Source: Membranipora membranacea
Lineage: Eukaryota; Bryozoa; Gymnolaemata; Cheilostomatida; Membraniporidae
Direction of reading: 5' to 3'
Assembly (NCBI GenBank): GCA_914767715.1
Contig: OU612070.1
Coordinates: forward strand, 28,446,025 to 28,510,024
Length of the DNA: 64,000 bases
A program made the translations under genes and the position numbers. The notes below the pieces were generated by a model, which was not told where the DNA came from, did not search any database, and saw only the letters and a program-made list of their open reading frames with translations. Each line of letters starts with the position of its first letter. Position 1 is the stretch's first letter. Shown here in pieces: positions 23,120 to 34,815 of this stretch.

Positions 23120-23690
23120 AAAATTGACATGTCACAACATATGGAATCATCTCAATCAAGTTCTACTATCACATCCCCACAGGCGATTGAATAATGTACC
23201 TAAATGGAATGAATATAATTGTCTCGATAATGGATGTAAACTGACTAGATAAATATTCTTAAAATTATCAACAAGGTGGGGTAAAAAACTGGCAATCAGT
23301 AAGCATGGTCTTATGGGAGTTTCCTATAGATGTAATACCTCGAACTACCAGTAAAATCATGATATAATAAAATTACAAGAGTACATATAATAGTATAAAG
23401 TCTTGAATGGTAATGAGGGAGATTATCAATTATCAATTCCTCGGTAAGTACATTTACCTCCATCAATAAGTCACAAATAAGAAAGAAAATACGAAATGGC
23501 ATTCACAATATTGTGAATGCCATTTCGTATTTTCTTTGTGCCCCAAAAAAGTCAGACTCACACAACAAAGCTTTGATCATTGATTGGACATATTTTTCAA
23601 TGTTGTTTGTTACCTTACAAGACAAAAGAAACAAGGTCATTTGATTGTACATGAACAATGTGAAGATGCACTACTACATCTGGCTGGCTG
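23080..23690. repeat. duplicated block B, copy 1
   Basis: This block of about 600 bp starts with the Gypsy 3' sequence AATAAACAGTCCACCTCTGG and runs through ATCAACAAGGTGGGGTAAAA and GAAAATACGAAATGGCATTC to CTTTGATCATTGATTGG. It recurs at 26165, 27178, 29398 and 32100. Only this copy is joined to the RNase H frame and only this copy carries the 56-bp palindrome. Confidence 0.7.
23482..23537. repeat. perfect 56-bp palindrome
   Basis: Every base of 23482-23509 pairs with 23510-23537, centred on AAT|ATT. In the other block B copies only the left arm exists and CACAATATTGTG runs straight into CCCC. The extra bases here are an inverted copy of the preceding bases. Confidence 0.9.
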
Positions 23691-24270
23691 TGAGATGGCT
23701 ACCATATTGACAAGGTGGAATTTGTCATAAGAGTAGCAGAAATTTTTAGCTTGGCTTCTTCCTTCATGTCAATGTCTTCTCATGCTAACTGCCACCTGCG
23801 TGGAATAATCCTCCGCTTTGTGAGCACCAAGCATGACATGATCCTGTAACTTAAAGGAGAAGTCCTGGTGTTTGAGGCTGGAGAGCACGTAGCGCCTCTG
23901 TCATCAGATCACTGTTTTCTGGATCTGGATCTGTGCCGGCAGGCTGCGAATTGCTACCATATTGATGAGGTGGGGTTTGTCATAAAAGTAGTGGAAACTC
24001 TTTAGTTCGAGTTAAGCTTGATGAACATCGATGCTGATGGATTGGTCGAGAAGCTATTCCACGCTCAGATTGGTTGGTTGAGGCACCATGTTGATAGCAA
24101 AGAAATCCTGCCTAATCTTACAGTGTCTCTGTCAATCAGCTGAGTGTTAATGAACAGAGTTTAGTGTTAATCAGTCACTGCGGCTCCAAACACCGTCTTC
24201 TGCAGTTGTTTGACATGATGCGGCTCCAGCTGTTTTGGACAAGCCAGTAAGGAGTGTAAGAACTTGAACT
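23690..24270 (-). pseudogene. decayed exon module (E2, E4, E3 part, E1)
   Basis: Pieces recognisable on the minus strand: the HVMLVAHKAE-type exon E4 near 23790-23855, the SPGLLL... part of E3, and E1 (FKFL...LACPKQLEPHHVKQL) ending in a stop. E1 keeps its splice acceptor (TTTTTTCAG|AG) near 24275. It is not translatable as a whole. Confidence 0.5.
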
Positions 24271-24774
24271 CTGAAAAAATGCAATCATGTATTATATTGT
24301 GTAATATGGACACGCAACTGCACGAACACACCTAACATAATGAACTTTTTAAATAATTTCTAATGGATATACTAGAGAGATATTAGAATCAGTGCTTGAT
24401 ACACGATTTCTCACTGCGTTCTTTAGTTTTTAGTACATGATAATCAAACTGTGCATTGGTACAATCAGGTTAAGATGATATATCAAATACAGTGTGAATG
24501 TGAAGTCCGTTACTCAGGAGAATATAACATATATAAAATGAAAATATATGCACATAGCAGCACTTCTTATTATTTGGGATTCAAAATGCTGCTTGAACAG
24601 CCCATCAACTAAACGTCAAATGAATTGGGTAGTTCTGTCTCTCTTAACAAATAATGGGCGAATCATAATAATTATGTCACAAAGTTTCAAGCATTGACAG
24701 TATAAATTATGATAATTACCTAGTTCAATTCAATAATTCATGCAACGTGCCTAATAATGTTCTCTGTATTCATC

Positions 24775-25470
24775 AGTAACTGCGGCTCCAAACATAAATG
24801 TGGTGTGTGGCAGTTATATATTAGACTTATTGGCGTTGGTAGACTATAGGGGGTTCTAGTTGCTGCAGCTGTATATGGATTATCCTCTTAGCCTCACCCT
24901 TTACACCTGGATAGATGATACTCGATAAATCCATCAGAGCTGCCTTGATGGTAATATCCGGAGTTCTTCTATACTCAGCAACATAGTCTGTATCCTTGCG
25001 AGAGGTTGTCATGCTAGCAGGGTTGTGCAGCATCTGAAAGTAGCACGACATGAACCTCTCTCTTTCTTCCACCAGCCATCTGAAGTGTTCCGTATCACCA
25101 CCCTCATTGTACAGGAGTAGACCTGGAGATTGAGGCTGGAGAGCACGGAGTGCCTCTGTCATCAGATCTCTTTGTTCTGTATATGACTCAGTCACAGCTG
25201 GCTGGGAGATCGCTACCATATTGACAAGGTTGGGTTTGTCATAAAAGTAGCGGAAACACTTAGTTCTTCTTCCATCATGTCCACGGAGTCTTGATTCACA
25301 TCAATGCTGATGGATTGGTTGGGAAGCCTTTTCACGTTCTGATTGGTTGGTTGAGGCACCATGTTGATAGCAAAGAAACCCTACCTCCATCATGTCCATG
25401 TCTTATCATGCTCACTGCCACCTGGGTGGAATAATCCTCCGCTTTGTGAGCAACAAGCATGACATGATCC
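24775..25470 (-). pseudogene. exon module with 130-codon open E3
   Basis: The minus-strand frame 25219-24827 is one of the longest in the array. It reads MVAISQPAVTE, DLMTEALRALQPQ, SPGLLLYNEGGDTEHFRWL, ERFMSCYFQMLHNPASMTT, YVAEYRRTP and YPGVKGEAKR. The composition looks like a soluble globular protein, with no membrane helix or signal peptide, and I do not recognise the family. E2 and E4 pieces follow at 25220-25470 in other frames, so the module is rearranged. Confidence 0.5.
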
Positions 25471-25544
25471 TGTAATTTAAAGGAAAATAAGAGTTTTCAA
25501 AACCCAACATAGAGATTAAGGTATCAACGAGTAAACTAGTACTC

Positions 25545-25845
25545 AACTGATGCTGATGGATGGGCCGAGAAGCCTTTTCATGTTCAGATTGGTTGGTTGA
25601 GGCACCATGTTGATAGCAAAGAAACCCTACCTAATCTTACTAGTGAGTCTGTCAAACAGCTGAGTATTAATGAACAGAGTTTGGTATTCATCAGTACCTG
25701 TGGCTCCAAACACCATCTTCTGCAGCTGCTTGACATGATGTGGGTCCAGCTGTTTTGGACAAGCCAGTGTCGAAGGTAAGAACTTGAACTCTGAAAACAT
25801 ACAATCATGTATTATATTGAGTAATATTGAAACGCAACTGCACAA
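25545..25845 (-). pseudogene. exon module E1 with preserved splice acceptor
   Basis: The minus strand reads TTTTCAG|AGTTCAAG near 25790, then codes FKFLPSTLACPKQL, HHVKQLQKMVFGAT, YQTLFINTQLFDR, and hits a stop at SKIR, where less decayed copies continue as QGFF. The acceptor shows that this was once a spliced exon. A nearly identical copy lies about 5.9 kb away at 31511-31735. Confidence 0.55.
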
Positions 25846-26164
25846 ACATCATTGAAAACACCTAACATAATAAACCTTTAAAATAGCTTCTAATGTATAT
25901 ACTTGGGTCAAACTAGAAGCAGTGCTTGATTGATGATCTATAACTAAAGACATGTATGTTGTGCAGTGATACGCACTCCACAGTATGTTGTATTTTTCTG
26001 AGCTGGAAACCAATCATGGTGTTAGCTCACTAGGATTATCTTTGAGCATGACCCTATTCACAGTGTTCTTTAGTTTAAATTACATGTTAATCAAACGGTG
26101 CATTTGCCCAATCAGGTTAAGATGAGTAGTCAAGTACTATTCCTAGTGTCAGATGCCCGAATTC

Positions 26165-26610
26165 CAACCCAAACCCGAGAATAAACAGTCCACCTCTGGA
26201 ATACACTGAAAAACAATAGAAAATTGACATGTCACAACATATATAATCATCTCAATCAAGTTCTACTATCACATCCCCACAGGCGATTGAATAATGTATC
26301 TAAATGGAATGAATATAATTGTCTCGATAATGGATATAAACTGACTAGATAAATATTCTTATAATTATCAACAAGGTGGGGTAAAAAACTGTCAATCAGT
26401 AAGGATGGTCTTATGGGAGTTTCCGATAAATGTAATTCCTCGAACTACCAGGAAAATCATGATAATAATAACATTACAAGAGTACATATTATAATAATAT
26501 AAAGTCTTGAATGGTAATGAGGGAGATAACCAATTATCAATTCCTCGGTAAATATATTTACCTCCATCAATAAGTCCCAAATAAGAAAGAAAATACGAAA
26601 TGGCATCATG
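26165..26610. repeat. duplicated block B, copy 2
   Basis: Same block as 23080-23690, starting at ATAAACAGTCCACCTCTGG and joined at its right end directly to an E4 piece (26600-26700). The flank to its left (about 25850-26160) is nearly identical to about 31780-32095. Confidence 0.65.
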
Positions 26611-27206
26611 TCCATGTCTTATCATGTTCACTGCCACCTGCCTGGAATAATCCTCCGCTTTGTGAGCAACAAGCATGACATGATCCTGTTATTTAAAGGA
26701 AAATTAGAGTTTTCAAAACCCAACATAAAGATTAAGGTATCAACGAGTAATTTAGTTCTCAACTGATGCTGATGGATTGGTCAAGAAGCCTTTTCGTGTT
26801 CAGATTGGTTGGTTGATGCATCATGTTGATAGCAAAGAAACCCTACCTTATCTTACCAGTGAATCGGTCAATAGCTGAGTGTTAATGAACAGAGTATTTT
26901 GTTCATCAGTAACTGCGGCTCCAAACATAAATGTGGTGTGTGGCAGTTATATATTAGACTTATTGGCGTTGGTAGACTGTGGCGGGGTTCTAGTTGCTGC
27001 AGCTGTATATGGATTATCCTCTTAACCTCACCCTTTACACCTGGATAGATGATACTAGATAAATCCATCAGAGCTGCCTTGATAGAATTATCCGGAGTTC
27101 TTCTATACTCTGCAACATAGTATGTAGCCTTGCGAGAGGTTGTCATGCTGGCAGGGTTGTGTAACTTAACTGTAACAAGAATAAACAGTCCACCTCTGGA
27201 ATACAC
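26600..27206 (-). pseudogene. decayed exon modules E4, E1 start and E3 end
   Basis: E4 (VMLVAHKAEDYSRQVAVN) at about 26610-26695 has an intact-looking AG in front of it on the minus strand. At 26868-27206 a 112-codon frame reads MTTSRKATYYVAEYRRTP and YPGVKGEVKR, then crosses into E1-type sequence in the wrong frame. The joins differ from other copies, so this region is rearranged. Confidence 0.45.
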
Positions 27207-27600
27207 TGAAAAACAATAGAAAATTTACATGTCACAACATATATAATCATCTCAATCAAGTTCTACTATCACATCCCCACATGCGATTGAATAATGTACC
27301 TAAATGGAATGAATATAATTGCCTCGATAATGGATGTAAACTGACTAGATAAATATTCTTAAATTATCAACAAGGTGGGGTAAAAAACTGGCAATCAGTA
27401 AGGAGGGTCTTATGGGAGTTTCCTATAAATGTAAAACCTCGAGCTACCAGTAAAATCATGATAATAATAACATTACAAGAGTACATAAATAATAATATAA
27501 AGTCTTGAATGGTAATGTGGGAGATAACCAATTATCGATTCCTCGGTAAATATATTTACCTCCATCAATAAGTCCCAAATAAGAAAGAAAATACGAAATG
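27178..27600. repeat. duplicated block B, copy 3
   Basis: Same start (ATAAACAGTCCACCTCTGG) and body as the other copies, with small indels, and no palindrome at the equivalent place (CACAATATTGTGCCCC). Confidence 0.65.
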
Positions 27601-27940
27601 GCATTCACAATATTGTGCCCCAAAAAAGTCAGACTCCAGTCACACAACCAAGCTTTGATCATTGATTGGACATATTTTTCAATGTTGTTTGTTACATTAC
27701 AAGACAAAAGGAACAAGTTCATTTGATTCGTACATGAACAATGTGAAGATGCAGTACTACATCTGGCTGGCTGTGAGATGGCTACCATATTGACATGGTT
27801 GAGTTTGTCATAAGAGTAGCAGAAACTTTTTAGTTCGGCTTCTTCCATCGTGTCCATGTCTTATCACGTTCACTGCCACCTGCGTGGAATAATCCTCCGC
27901 TTTGTGAGCAACAAGCATGACATGATCCTGTTATTTAAAG
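27600..27940 (-). pseudogene. decayed exon module E2/E4
   Basis: A minus-strand frame reads MEEAELKSFCYSYDKL and VNMVAISQPA, then TNQMNLFLLSC before a GTAACA donor-like site. E4 (HKAEDYSTQVAVN) overlaps in another frame at 27860-27935. Confidence 0.45.
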
Positions 27941-28030
27941 GATCATGTCATGTTTTTAAAACCCAACATATAGATTAAGGTATCAACGAGTAATTTATTA
28001 CTCAAACTGATGCTGATGGATGGGTAAGGT

Positions 28031-28441
28031 TGTAGCGCCCCGGCTATAGCTCCTATAATCGTATTAAGGTCTAAAATACATATTAATATAAATTCTCATA
28101 TATATTGAGAAAATATTTTAAGTAACTGCCAAATGATGCAAGAATTAAACAGCCACAGCAAGTTGATCTGTTTTTTTGCCAACATAGAAAGTGATAAATG
28201 ATTAAACTCACCATAGATATATAAATATCCTTGGATAGCTAAAGATGTGTTATAATTGTGATAGTCTTAATCACTTAGTAAAAAGATTTAATAATATAAA
28301 CGGCATGAACGAGCCTATGTATGTTCACTCACCGAGTGCTACTACATTACTGTCAGCTTGTTTTCTAATCAAGTGACGTAGGAAAAAAATGGACAACTCC
28401 AAAGTATCCTACTGTCACAATCACTGTCGCTTCAATACTAT
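28031..28441 (+). mobile_element. LTR-like element, copy 3
   Basis: It starts TGTAGCGCCCCGGCTATAGC and ends near CTTCAATACTAT. It is nearly identical to copy 4 located 2232 bases further on, and both sit in the same exon-like sequence (GCTGATGGATGGG), so the pair arose by duplication of an already occupied site. Confidence 0.6.
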
Positions 28442-28444
28442 ACT

Positions 28445-29375
28445 GTCTCTGTCATCAGATCTCTTTGTTTTGTATCTGGATCAGTTCCAGCAGGCTGCGA
28501 ATAGCTACCATATTGACAAGGTGGGGTTTGTCATAAAAGTAACGGAAGCCCTTTAGTTTGGCTTCTTCCATCATGTCCACGGAGCCTTGATGAACATCGA
28601 TGCTGATGGATTGGTCGAGAAGCCTTTTCATGTTCAGATTGGTTGATGCACCATGTTGATAGCAAAGAAACCCTACCTTATCTTACAAGTGAATCTGTCA
28701 ATAGCTGAGTGTTAATGAACAGAGTTTTGTGTTCATCAGTAACGGCGGCTCCAAACATAAATGTGGTGTGTGGCAGTTATATATGAGACTGATTGGCGTT
28801 GGTAAACTGTGGCGGGGTTCTAGTTGCTGCAGCTGTATATGGGTTAGCCTCACCCTTTACACCTGGATAAATGATACTCGATAAATCCATCAGAGCTGCC
28901 TTGATAGAATTATCCGGAGTTCTTCTATAATCTGCAACATGCGAGAGGTTGTCATGCTCGCAGGGTTGTGCAGCATCTGAAAGTAGCACGACATGAACCT
29001 CTCTCTTTCTTCCACCAGCCATCTGAAGTGTTCCGTATCACCACCCTCATTGTACAGGAGTAGACCTGGAGATTGAGGCTGGAGAGCACAGAGTGCCTCT
29101 GTCATCAGATCTATTTGTTCTGTATCTGGCTCAGTCACAGCTGGCTGGGAGATCGCTACCATATTGACAAGGTGGGTTTTGTCATAAAAGTAGCGGAAAC
29201 ACTTAGCTCTTCTTCCATCATGTCCACGGAGTCTTTATTCACATCAATGCTGATGGATTGGTTGGGAAGCCTTTTCACGTTCAGATTGGTTGGTTGAGGC
29301 ACCATGTTGATAGCAAAGAAACCCTACCTCCATCATGTCCATGTCTTATCATGTTCACTGCCACCTGCCTAGAAT
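28445..29375 (-). pseudogene. decayed exon module (E2, E3, E4 part)
   Basis: Two overlapping frames, 29162-28890 (AISQPAVTEPDTEQ to HNPASMTTSR) and 29022-28777 (YRRTPDNSIKAALMDL, YPGVKGEA), cover E3 but are separated by a small deletion that changes frame. E2-type sequence flanks both sides. Confidence 0.5.
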
Positions 29376-29397
29376 AATGGCAGGGTTGTGTAACTTA

Positions 29398-29795
29398 ACT
29401 GTAACAAGAATAAACAGTCCACCTCTGGAATACACTAAGAAACAGTAGAAAATTTACATGTCACAGCATATATAATCATCTTAATCAAGTTTTACTATCA
29501 CATCCCCACATGCGATTGAATAATGTACCTAAATAGAATGAATATAATTGTCTCAATAATGGATGTAAACTGACTAGATAAATATTCTTAAATTATCAAC
29601 AAGGTGGGGTAAAAAACAGGCAATCAACAAGGAGGGTCTTATGGGAGTTTCCTATAAATGCAATACCTGGAGCTACCAGTAAAATCATGATAATAATAAC
29701 ATTACAAGAGTACATATTATTATAATAATATAAAGTCTTGAATGGTAATGAGGGAGATTACCAATTATCGATTCCTCAGTAAATATATTTACCTC
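29398..29795. repeat. duplicated block B, copy 4
   Basis: Same block as at 23080, here following a truncated E4 piece; it is close in sequence to copy 3. Confidence 0.65.
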
Positions 29796-29797
29796 CA

Positions 29798-30190
29798 TCA
29801 ATAAGTCACAAATAAGAAAGAAAATACGAAATGGCATTCACAATATTGTGCCCCAAAAAAAGTCAGACTCCAGTCACACAACCAAGCTTTGATCATTGAT
29901 TGGACATATTTTTCAATGTTGTTTGTTACCTTACAAGACAAAAGGAACAAGTTCATTTGATTCGTACATGAACAATGTGAAGATGCAATACTACATCTGG
30001 CTGGCTGTGAGATGGCTACCATATTGACATGGTTGAATTTGTCATAAGAGTAGCAGAAACTTTTTAGTTCGGCTTCTTCCATCGTGTCCATGTCTTATCA
30101 TGCTCACTGCCACCTGCGTGGAATAATCCTCCGCTTTGTGAGCAACAAGCATGACATGATCCTGTAATTTAAAGGATCATGTCAGCTTTT
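29798..30190 (-). pseudogene. decayed exon module E2/E4
   Basis: Nearly identical to 27600-27940, with the frame 30091-29798 reading MEEAELKSFCYSYDKF and VNMVAISQPA. It belongs to the 2.23-kb tandem duplication. Confidence 0.5.
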
Positions 30191-30262
30191 AAAACCCAAC
30201 ATATAGATTAAGGTATCAACGATTAATTGAGTACTCAACTGATGCTGATGGATGGGTAAGGT

Positions 30263-30671
30263 TGTAGCGCCCCGGCTATAGCTCCTATAATCATATTAAG
30301 GTCTAAAATACATAATAATAAATTCTCATATATATTGAGAAAATATTTTAAGTAACTGCCAAATGATGCAAGAATTAAACAGCCACAGCAAGTTGATCTG
30401 GTTTTTCGCCAACATAGAAAGTGATAAATGATTAAACTCACCATAGATATATAAATATCCTTGGATAGCTAAAGATGTGTTATAATTGTAATAGTCTTAA
30501 TCACTTAGTAAAAAGATTTAATAATATAAAAGGCATGAACGAGCCTATGTATGTTCACTCACCGAGTGCTACTACATTACTGTCAGCTTGTTGTCTAATC
30601 AAGTGACGTAGGAAAAAAATGGACAACTCCAAAGTATCCTACTGTCACAATCACTGTCGCTTCAATACTAT
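30263..30671 (+). mobile_element. LTR-like element, copy 4
   Basis: Nearly identical to copy 3, with a TATAAAAGGC box at about 30525-30534. See copy 3 for the shared insertion site. Confidence 0.6.
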
Positions 30672-30674
30672 ACT

Positions 30675-31381
30675 GTCTCTGTCATCAGATCTCTTTGTTT
30701 TGTATATGACTCAGTCACAGCTGGCTGGGAGATCGCTACCATATTGACAAGGTGGGGTTTGTCATAAAAGTAGCGGAAGCCCTTTAGTTCGGCTTCTTCC
30801 ATCATGTCTACGGAGCCTTGATGAACATCGATGCTGATGGATTGGTCGAGAAGCCTTTTGATGTTCAGATTGGTTGATGCACCATGTTGATAGCAAATAA
30901 ACCCTACCTTATCTTACAAGTGAATCCGTCAATAGCTGAGTGTTAATGAACAGAGTTTTGTGTTCATCAGTAACTGCGGCTCCAAACATAAATGTGGTGT
31001 GTGGCAGTTATATACTAGACTTATTGGCGTCGGCAGACTATGGCGGGGTTCCAGTTGCTGCAACTGTATATGGGTTAGCCTCTTAGCCTCACCCTTTACA
31101 CCTGGATAAATGATACTCGATAAATCCATCAGTGGTAGTATTATCCGGAGTTCTTCTATAATCTGCAACATGCGAGAGGTTGTCATGCCGGCAGGGTTGT
31201 GCAGCATCTGAAAGTAGCACGACATGAACCTCTCTCGGTCTTCCACCAGCCATCTGAAGTGCTCTGTGTCATCAGCCTCATTATACAGGAGAAGTCCTGG
31301 TGATTGAGGCTGGAGAACACTGAGCGCCTCTGTCATCAGGTCTCTTTGTTCTGTATCTGGATCAGTCCAAGCAGGCTGCAA
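30675..31381 (-). pseudogene. exon module with 150-codon E3 frame
   Basis: The minus-strand frame 31381-30929 reads DLMTEALSVLQPQ, SPGLLLYNEADDTEHFRWL, RERFMSCYFQMLHNPAGMT, then skips some residues relative to other copies and continues LMDLSSIIYPGVKGEAKR, followed by out-of-frame E1. An E2 piece lies at 30720-30800. It is one of the better preserved E3 copies but carries a short internal loss (YVAEYRRTP region shortened). Confidence 0.5.
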
Positions 31382-31439
31382 ATGCCTCCCATATTGACTT
31401 AGTGGGGTTTATCATAAAAGTAGCGGAAACACTTAGTTC

Positions 31440-31735
31440 TTCTTCCATCATGTCCACGGAGTCTTGATTCACATCAATGCTGATGGATTGGTTGGGAAGC
31501 CTTTTCACGTTCAGATTGGTTGGTTGAGGCACCATGTTGATAGCAAAGAAACCCTAGCTAATCTTACTAGTGAATCTGTCAAACAGCTGAGCATTAATGA
31601 ACAGAGTTTGGTGTTCATCAGTACCTGCGGCTCATAACACCGTCTTCTGCAGCTGCTTGACATGATGTGGCTCCAGCTGTTTTGGACAAGCCAGTGTAGC
31701 GGGTAAGAACTTGAACTCTGAAAACATGCAATCAT
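31440..31735 (-). pseudogene. exon module E1, copy near-identical to 25.6 kb
   Basis: E1 with preserved acceptor (TTTTCAG|AG near 31713), interrupted by a stop where other copies read VFGAA. The following 31740-32095 is a near copy of 25850-26160. Confidence 0.55.
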
Positions 31736-32099
31736 GTATTATATTGAGTAATATGGAAACGCAACTGCACAAACATCATTGAAAACACCTAACATAATAA
31801 ACCTTTAAAATAGCTTCTAATGTATATACTTGGGTCGAACTAGAAGCTGTGCTTGATTGATGATCTATAACTAAAGACATGTATGTTGTGCAGTGATACG
31901 CACTCCACAGTATGTTGTATTTTTCTGAGCTGGGAACCAATCATGGTGTTAGCTCAATAGGATTATCTTTGAGCATGACCCTATTCACAGTGTTCTTTAG
32001 TTTAAATAACATGTTAATCAAACGGTGCATTTGCCCAATCAGGTTAAGATGAGTAATCAAGTACTATTCCTAGTGTCTGATGCCCGAATACCCACCCAA

Positions 32100-32535
32100 A
32101 CCCGAGAATAAACAGTCCACCTCTGGAATACACTGAAAAACAATAGAAAATTTACATGTCACAACATATATAATCATCTCAATCAAGTTCTACTATCACA
32201 TCCCACAGGCGATTGAATAATGTACCTAAATGGAATGAATATAGTTGTCTCGATAATGGATGTAAACTGACTAGATAAATATTCTTAAAATTATCAACAA
32301 GGTGGGGTAAAAAACTGGCAATTAGTAAAGATGATCTTATGGGTGTTTCCTATAAATGTAATACCTCGAACTACCAGTAAAATCATGATAATAATAACAT
32401 TACAAGAGTACAAAAATAATAATATAAAGTCTTGAATGGTAATGAGGGAGATTATCAATTATCAATTATCAATTCCTCAGTAACTATATTTACCTCCATC
32501 AATAAGTCCCAAATAAGAAAGAAAATACGAAATGG
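32100..32535. repeat. duplicated block B, copy 5
   Basis: Same block as at 23080 and 26165, part of the larger 25.5-26.6 / 31.5-32.5 kb duplication. Confidence 0.65.
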
Positions 32536-32538
32536 CAT

Positions 32539-33130
32539 TCACAATATTGTGCCCCAAAAAAAGTCAGACTCACACAACAAAGCTTTGATCATTGATTGGA
32601 CATATTTTTCGATGTTGTTTGTTACCTTACAAGACAAAAGAAACAAGGTCATTTGATTCGTACATGAACAATGTGAAGATGCACTACTACATCTGGCTGG
32701 CTGTGAGATGGCTACCATATTGACAAGGTGGAATTTGTCATAAGAGTAGCAGAAATTTTTTACTTCGGCTTCTTTCATCATGTCCATGTCTTATCATGTT
32801 CACTGCCACCTGCCTGGAATAATCCTCCGCTTTGTGAGCAACAAGCATGACATGATCCTGTGATTTAAAGGAAAATAAGAGTTTTCAAAGCCCAACATAA
32901 AGATTAAGGTATCAACGAGTAAACTAGTACTCAACTGATGCTGATGGATGGGCCGAGAAGCCTTTTCATGTTCAGATTGGTTGGTTGAGGCATCATGTTG
33001 ATAGCAAAGAAACCCTACCTTATCTTACCAGTGAATCTGTCAATCAGCTGAGTGTTAATGAACAGAGTTTGGTGTTGATCAGTAACTGCAGCTCCTAACA
33101 CCGTATTTTGCAGCTGCTTGACATGGTGTG
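32539..33130 (-). pseudogene. decayed exon modules E2, E4 and E1 start
   Basis: The frame 32787-32539 reads MKEAEVKNFCYSYDKF and VNMVAISQPA; E4 follows at 32790-32865 and E1-like DNA at 32945-33130, where the acceptor region is replaced by other sequence. Confidence 0.45.
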
Positions 33131-33599
33131 GCTACTACTAGAGGCAAACCAGATGCTTGATTTACATGATTTCTCCCTCAAGAGTTGTATGCTGTGCAGT
33201 GGTACGCTCCGCAGTTGTAGTATTTTCTGAGCTCAAAACCAATCATGGTGTTCGATCAATAGGACTATCTTAGAGCATGATCCTACTCACAGTGTTATTC
33301 AGTTTTAAGTACATGTTAATCAAACGGTGCATCGGCACAATCAGTTTTAAGATGATTTAGCAAATTCAGTGAATTCAGTCACTCAGGAGAATAAAATATA
33401 TTATAAATAATAGTATATGCCCATAGGAACCCTTCTTAGTTGAGATTCAAAATGTTGATCAAATCTGCTAGGACAGCCCACACAGTTAGATGTCTGACCC
33501 TTTTAACTAATGATGGGCGAATCATAATAGTTATGCCAAAAGTATCAAACATTGACCATTTTTATTTCGCTGATAATAATATCAAGTTCAATTCAATAA

Positions 33600-33905
33600 T
33601 TCATCCAAAGGCATCCTTCTTTTAAAAAATTATTGGCTTGGATCACTGATGGCTACATTTTTCTCTTTCCCATCACTGTTATTCTGTCAATATTAAAACT
33701 ACAGACTGGTCTGGTCGCACATTTTGCCCAAGCCATGTTATTATTGGGTGATGGAACCACTACATAAGTCATACTTTAGACTTTAGTCCAGACAGTCCTC
33801 TACCATGTTTGTGGCTATCTAAGCTGAATGAAGCTTATGTTTTATTTATCATGGTGGTCCCTTTCATTGTTCTGGTTTGATACATTCTGATATGCTCAGG
33901 TTGAG
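33600..33905. repeat. duplicated segment, second copy of 18.8-19.2 kb
   Basis: It shares ACTACAGACTGGTCTGGTCG and a GGTTTGATACATTC-type stretch with 18830-19170, and partly with 35105-35285. Here it is joined directly to the truncated LTR-like copy 5. Confidence 0.5.
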
Positions 33906-33907
33906 GC

Positions 33908-34304
33908 CCCTAATATTAAGGTCTAAAATACATAATATAAATTCAAATATATAATGAGAAAATATTTTAAGTATCTGCCAGAATGATGCAAGAATTAAAC
34001 AGCCACAGCAAGTTGATTTGGTTAATCCCCAGCGAAGAAAGTCATTAATGATTAAAACTCACCATATAAATATCCGATATATAAATATCCGTGGATAGCT
34101 AAAGATGTATTATAATTGTAATAGTCTCAATAACTTAGTAAAAAGATTTAATAATATAAAAGGCATGAACGAGTCTATGCATGTTCACTCGCCAAGTGCT
34201 ACTACACTACTGACAGCTTGTTGTCTAATCAAGTGACGTTGGTAAAATATGGACAACTCCAAAATATCCTACTGACACAATCACTGTCGCCTCAATACTA
34301 TTTC
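33908..34304 (+). mobile_element. LTR-like element, copy 5 (5' truncated)
   Basis: It lacks the TGTAGCGCCCC start and begins at TAATATTAAGGTC. The rest, including the TATA box and CTCAATACTAT end, matches copies 3 and 4. It is followed, as they are, by CTGTCTCTGTCATC of exon E3. Confidence 0.5.
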
Positions 34305-34815
34305 CTGTCTCTGTCATCGGATCTCTTTGTTCTGTATCTGGATCAGTTCCAGCAGGCTGCGAATGGCAACCATATTGACAGGGTGGGGTTTGTCATAAAA
34401 TTAGTGGAAACCCTTTAGTTCGGCTTCTTCCATCATGTCCACGGAGCCTTGAGGAACATCGATGCTGATGGATTGGTCGAGAAGCCTTTTCATGTTCAGA
34501 TTGGTTGATGCACCATGTTGATAGCAAAGAAACCCTACCTTATCTTACAAGTGAATATGTCAATAGCTGGGGGTTAATGAACAGAGTTTGGTGTTCATCA
34601 GTAACGGCAGCTCCAAACATAAATGTGGTGTGTGGCAGTTATATACTAGACTTATTGGCGTCGGCAGACTGTGGCGGGGTTCTAGTTGCTGCAGCTGTAT
34701 ATGGGTTAGCCTCTTAGCCTCACCCTTTACACATGGATAGATGATACTCGATAAATCCATCAGTGGTAGTATTATCCGGAGTTCTTCTATAATCCGCAAC
34801 ATAGTCTGTAGCATT
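34305..34815 (-). pseudogene. decayed exon module E2 and E3 end
   Basis: The minus-strand frame 34814-34560 reads YRIIEELRI-type sequence in shifted frame, then LMDLSSIIYPCVKGEAKR. E2 lies at 34380-34440. It is closest to 30675-31100. Confidence 0.45.
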
